Below, piece by piece: positions 4,872-5,886 of a stretch of 5,886 nt of DNA. The DNA comes from Ruminococcus sp. UBA3800 (GTDB taxonomy: Bacteria; Bacillota; Clostridia; Oscillospirales; Ruminococcaceae): assembly GCA_002368715.1 (NCBI GenBank), contig DFEO01000056.1, forward strand, positions 1 through 5,886. The letters run 5' to 3'. A program made the translations under genes and the position numbers. Every line of letters starts with the position of its first letter. Within the stretch, counting starts at the first letter, position 1. Below the pieces are notes generated by a model. It saw only the letters and a program-made list of their open reading frames with translations. It searched no databases and was not told where the DNA came from.

Positions 4872-5591
4872 ATGAGACTTGACAGGTTCATTTGTTCGCA
4901 GGTCGCTGATGTTTCAAGAAAAGAAGTCAAAAAGCTTTGCTTAAAGGGCAGAGTGACCGTAAACGGCGAGACTGCAAAGCGTTCGGATATGCATATAGAT
5001 GAGAACGGGGACAGCGTGATGCTCGACGGAAGGATCATAGAATATAAGGAGCATATCTATATAATGCTCAACAAGCCGCAGGGCGTTGTCTGCGCAACAA
5101 GGGACGGGCTGTCGAAGACGGTGCTGGAGCTTATACCCGAGCAGATGAGAAGAAAAGGGCTGTTCCCGGCAGGCAGGCTGGACAAGGACACCGAGGGGTT
5201 CGTTCTTATAACCGACGACGGCGAGCTTGCCCACAGGATGCTGTCGCCTGCTCATCATGTGCCCAAGACCTATTTCGTCAGGCTGGAAAAGCCCTGGGAG
5301 GAGAGCTATAAGGAGAGATTTGAGCAGGGCTTCGAGGATGACGAGGGCGGCAGGTGGCTTCCGGCAGTCTTTGAGCCCTCGCAGGATAACGGCAGGGAGT
5401 GCCTTCTGACGATCACCGAGGGGAGATATCATCAGGTGAAGAGGATGTTTATCCAGCTGGGCAACAAAGTGGAGTTCCTTAAACGTATAAGGATAGGGAA
5501 AATGGAGCTTGACGCAAATTTGCCTGTCGGAGGCTGTTTGGAGATACTGCACAAAGATGTTGATAAATTATTGACGAAGAAAACAGACTAA
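4872..5591 (+). CDS. rsuA: RsuA-type 16S rRNA pseudouridine synthase
   Basis: Isomerises a specific uridine of 16S rRNA to pseudouridine (U516 in Escherichia coli numbering for RsuA) in the cytoplasm, during small-subunit assembly. The 239 residues hold an N-terminal S4 RNA-binding domain (about 1-45, MRLDRFICSQVADVSRKEV), motif LNKPQGVVCA (66-75), the catalytic loop GRLDKDTEGF (101-110; Asp104 the nucleophile), ITDDGELAHRMLSP (113-126), KTYFVRLEKP (132-141) and EGRYHQVKRMF (183-193). Length and the KTY and LPA-type motifs fit RsuA better than RluB/RluE/RluF. The start was set at ATG 4872, where the S4 domain begins, with a weak GGTGA SD at 4863-4867; an in-frame start at 4818 is rejected because it lies in the terminator loop upstream of the promoter. 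It seems to be transcribed alone. Confidence 0.93.
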   Translation: MRLDRFICSQVADVSRKEVKKLCLKGRVTVNGETAKRSDMHIDENGDSVMLDGRIIEYKEHIYIMLNKPQGVVCATRDGLSKTVLELIPEQMRRKGLFPAGRLDKDTEGFVLITDDGELAHRMLSPAHHVPKTYFVRLEKPWEESYKERFEQGFEDDEGGRWLPAVFEPSQDNGRECLLTITEGRYHQVKRMFIQLGNKVEFLKRIRIGKMELDANLPVGGCLEILHKDVDKLLTKKTD

Positions 5592-5630
5592 TGCCAAAAT
5601 TTTCCAGTGCGCTATCAATTTTCGTCAATA
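5569..5630. repeat. Widely spaced 10-bp inverted repeat around the rsuA stop codon
   Basis: TATTGACGAA (5569-5578) in the last codons of rsuA and its exact reverse complement TTCGTCAATA (5621-5630), 42 bases apart. No T-run follows, so it is not a standard terminator. It could form a long-loop hairpin in the rsuA mRNA or be a pair of regulator half-sites upstream of the ABC gene promoter. Confidence 0.5.
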
Positions 5631-5669
5631 TTTATAAAGAGATATGATAAAGTTTAGTCAAAAAAACTC

Positions 5670-5698
5670 TTGCGGGTGTGGTGGAAATCTGTTATGAT
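5670..5698 (+). promoter_or_regulatory. Promoter of the ABC transporter ATPase gene
   Basis: TTGCGG (5670-5675), 17 bases, TATGAT (5693-5698) preceded by TGT, an extended -10 element. The predicted start near 5705 leaves a leader of about 49 bases ending in a strong SD, AGGGAGG (5738-5744). A second TATGATAA sits at 5643-5650 but lacks a -35 box. Confidence 0.65.
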
Positions 5699-5753
5699 AA
5701 GAACATAGCTAATTGGGATATTAGTAAAATTTCAAACAGGGAGGTTCTTTTTA

Positions 5754-5886
5754 ATGGCAAGTGTATCATTAAGGGAAATCTATAAGAAGTATGCAGGCGG
5801 CGTTATTGCCGTTTCCGACTTCAACATCGAGATCAAGGATAAGGAATTCATCATCCTCGTTGGTCCTTCCGGATGCGGAAAGTCCA
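5754..5886 (+). CDS. ABC transporter ATP-binding protein, sugar-import (MsmX/UgpC/MalK) type, N-terminal fragment
   Basis: Only the first 44 codons lie in the window. They read MASVSLREIYKKYAGGVIAV, then SDFNIEIKDKEFIILVGPSG, then CGKS, ending in the Walker A motif GPSGCGKS (from residue 37). The wording 'V-x-L-x-x-IYKKY' and 'DFN-x-x-I-x-D-x-EF-x-x-L-VGPSGCGK' is typical of the CUT1-type sugar ATPases MsmX, UgpC and MalK, which power several different sugar importers at the inner face of the membrane. The start is ATG with AGGGAGG nine bases upstream. Standing alone behind its own promoter fits a shared ATPase such as MsmX, but the C-terminal regulatory domain that would confirm this is outside the window. 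Confidence 0.9.
   Translation, partial: MASVSLREIYKKYAGGVIAVSDFNIEIKDKEFIILVGPSGCGKS

Noticed and set aside
4941..5552. 203-codon open frame on the minus strand
   Set aside because: It is fully antisense to the pseudouridine synthase gene; composition is that of a shadow frame.

Overview
The window looks like chromosomal DNA from a low-to-mid-GC Clostridia-type Firmicute, possibly a Ruminococcus-like member of the Oscillospiraceae. Support comes from strong GGAGG-type ribosome binding sites, a T-box riboswitch, TTG start codons, a DUF4830-type lipo/membrane protein, and HisRS with the Cys-rich Firmicute-style insertion. The genus is inference; the window contains no rRNA or other taxonomic marker. 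No CRISPR array, insertion sequence, tRNA gene or phage gene was seen.

Left two thirds (about 1-4105), all on the minus strand, read from right to left. A strong promoter (4111-4138) drives an unusually structured 5' leader (4021-4103 plus a hairpin at 3979-3996). A MinD-like ATPase without the usual membrane-targeting tail follows, then methylglyoxal synthase (mgsA). Just after the mgsA stop codon lies a complete T-box riboswitch (2502-2721) with a clear antiterminator/terminator switch and the specifier string GACAC, which contains an Asp codon overlapping a His codon. Its first downstream gene is not a synthetase but an SdpI-family membrane protein; hisS comes next and also has its own near-consensus promoter. 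hisS is followed by a small Cys-rich protein and, by an ATGA overlap, a membrane protein that runs off the left edge.

Right third (about 4139-5886), plus strand. A divergent intergenic region with a perfect 8-bp inverted repeat leads into a single-pass DUF4830-type protein. Its intrinsic terminator physically contains the -35 element of a perfect TTGACA-N17-TATAAT promoter for an RsuA-type 16S rRNA pseudouridine synthase. After a spacer with its own extended -10 promoter, the window ends in the first 44 codons of a sugar-type ABC transporter ATPase.

Functionally the genes are mostly housekeeping: translation (hisS, rsuA), division/positioning (minD-like), carbon overflow (mgsA) and sugar uptake. 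The parts most worth a second look are regulatory: the T-box placed inside an apparent minD-mgsA-sdpI-hisS transcription unit, its overlapping Asp/His specifier, the unclassified minD leader RNA, and the interlocked terminator-promoter before rsuA.
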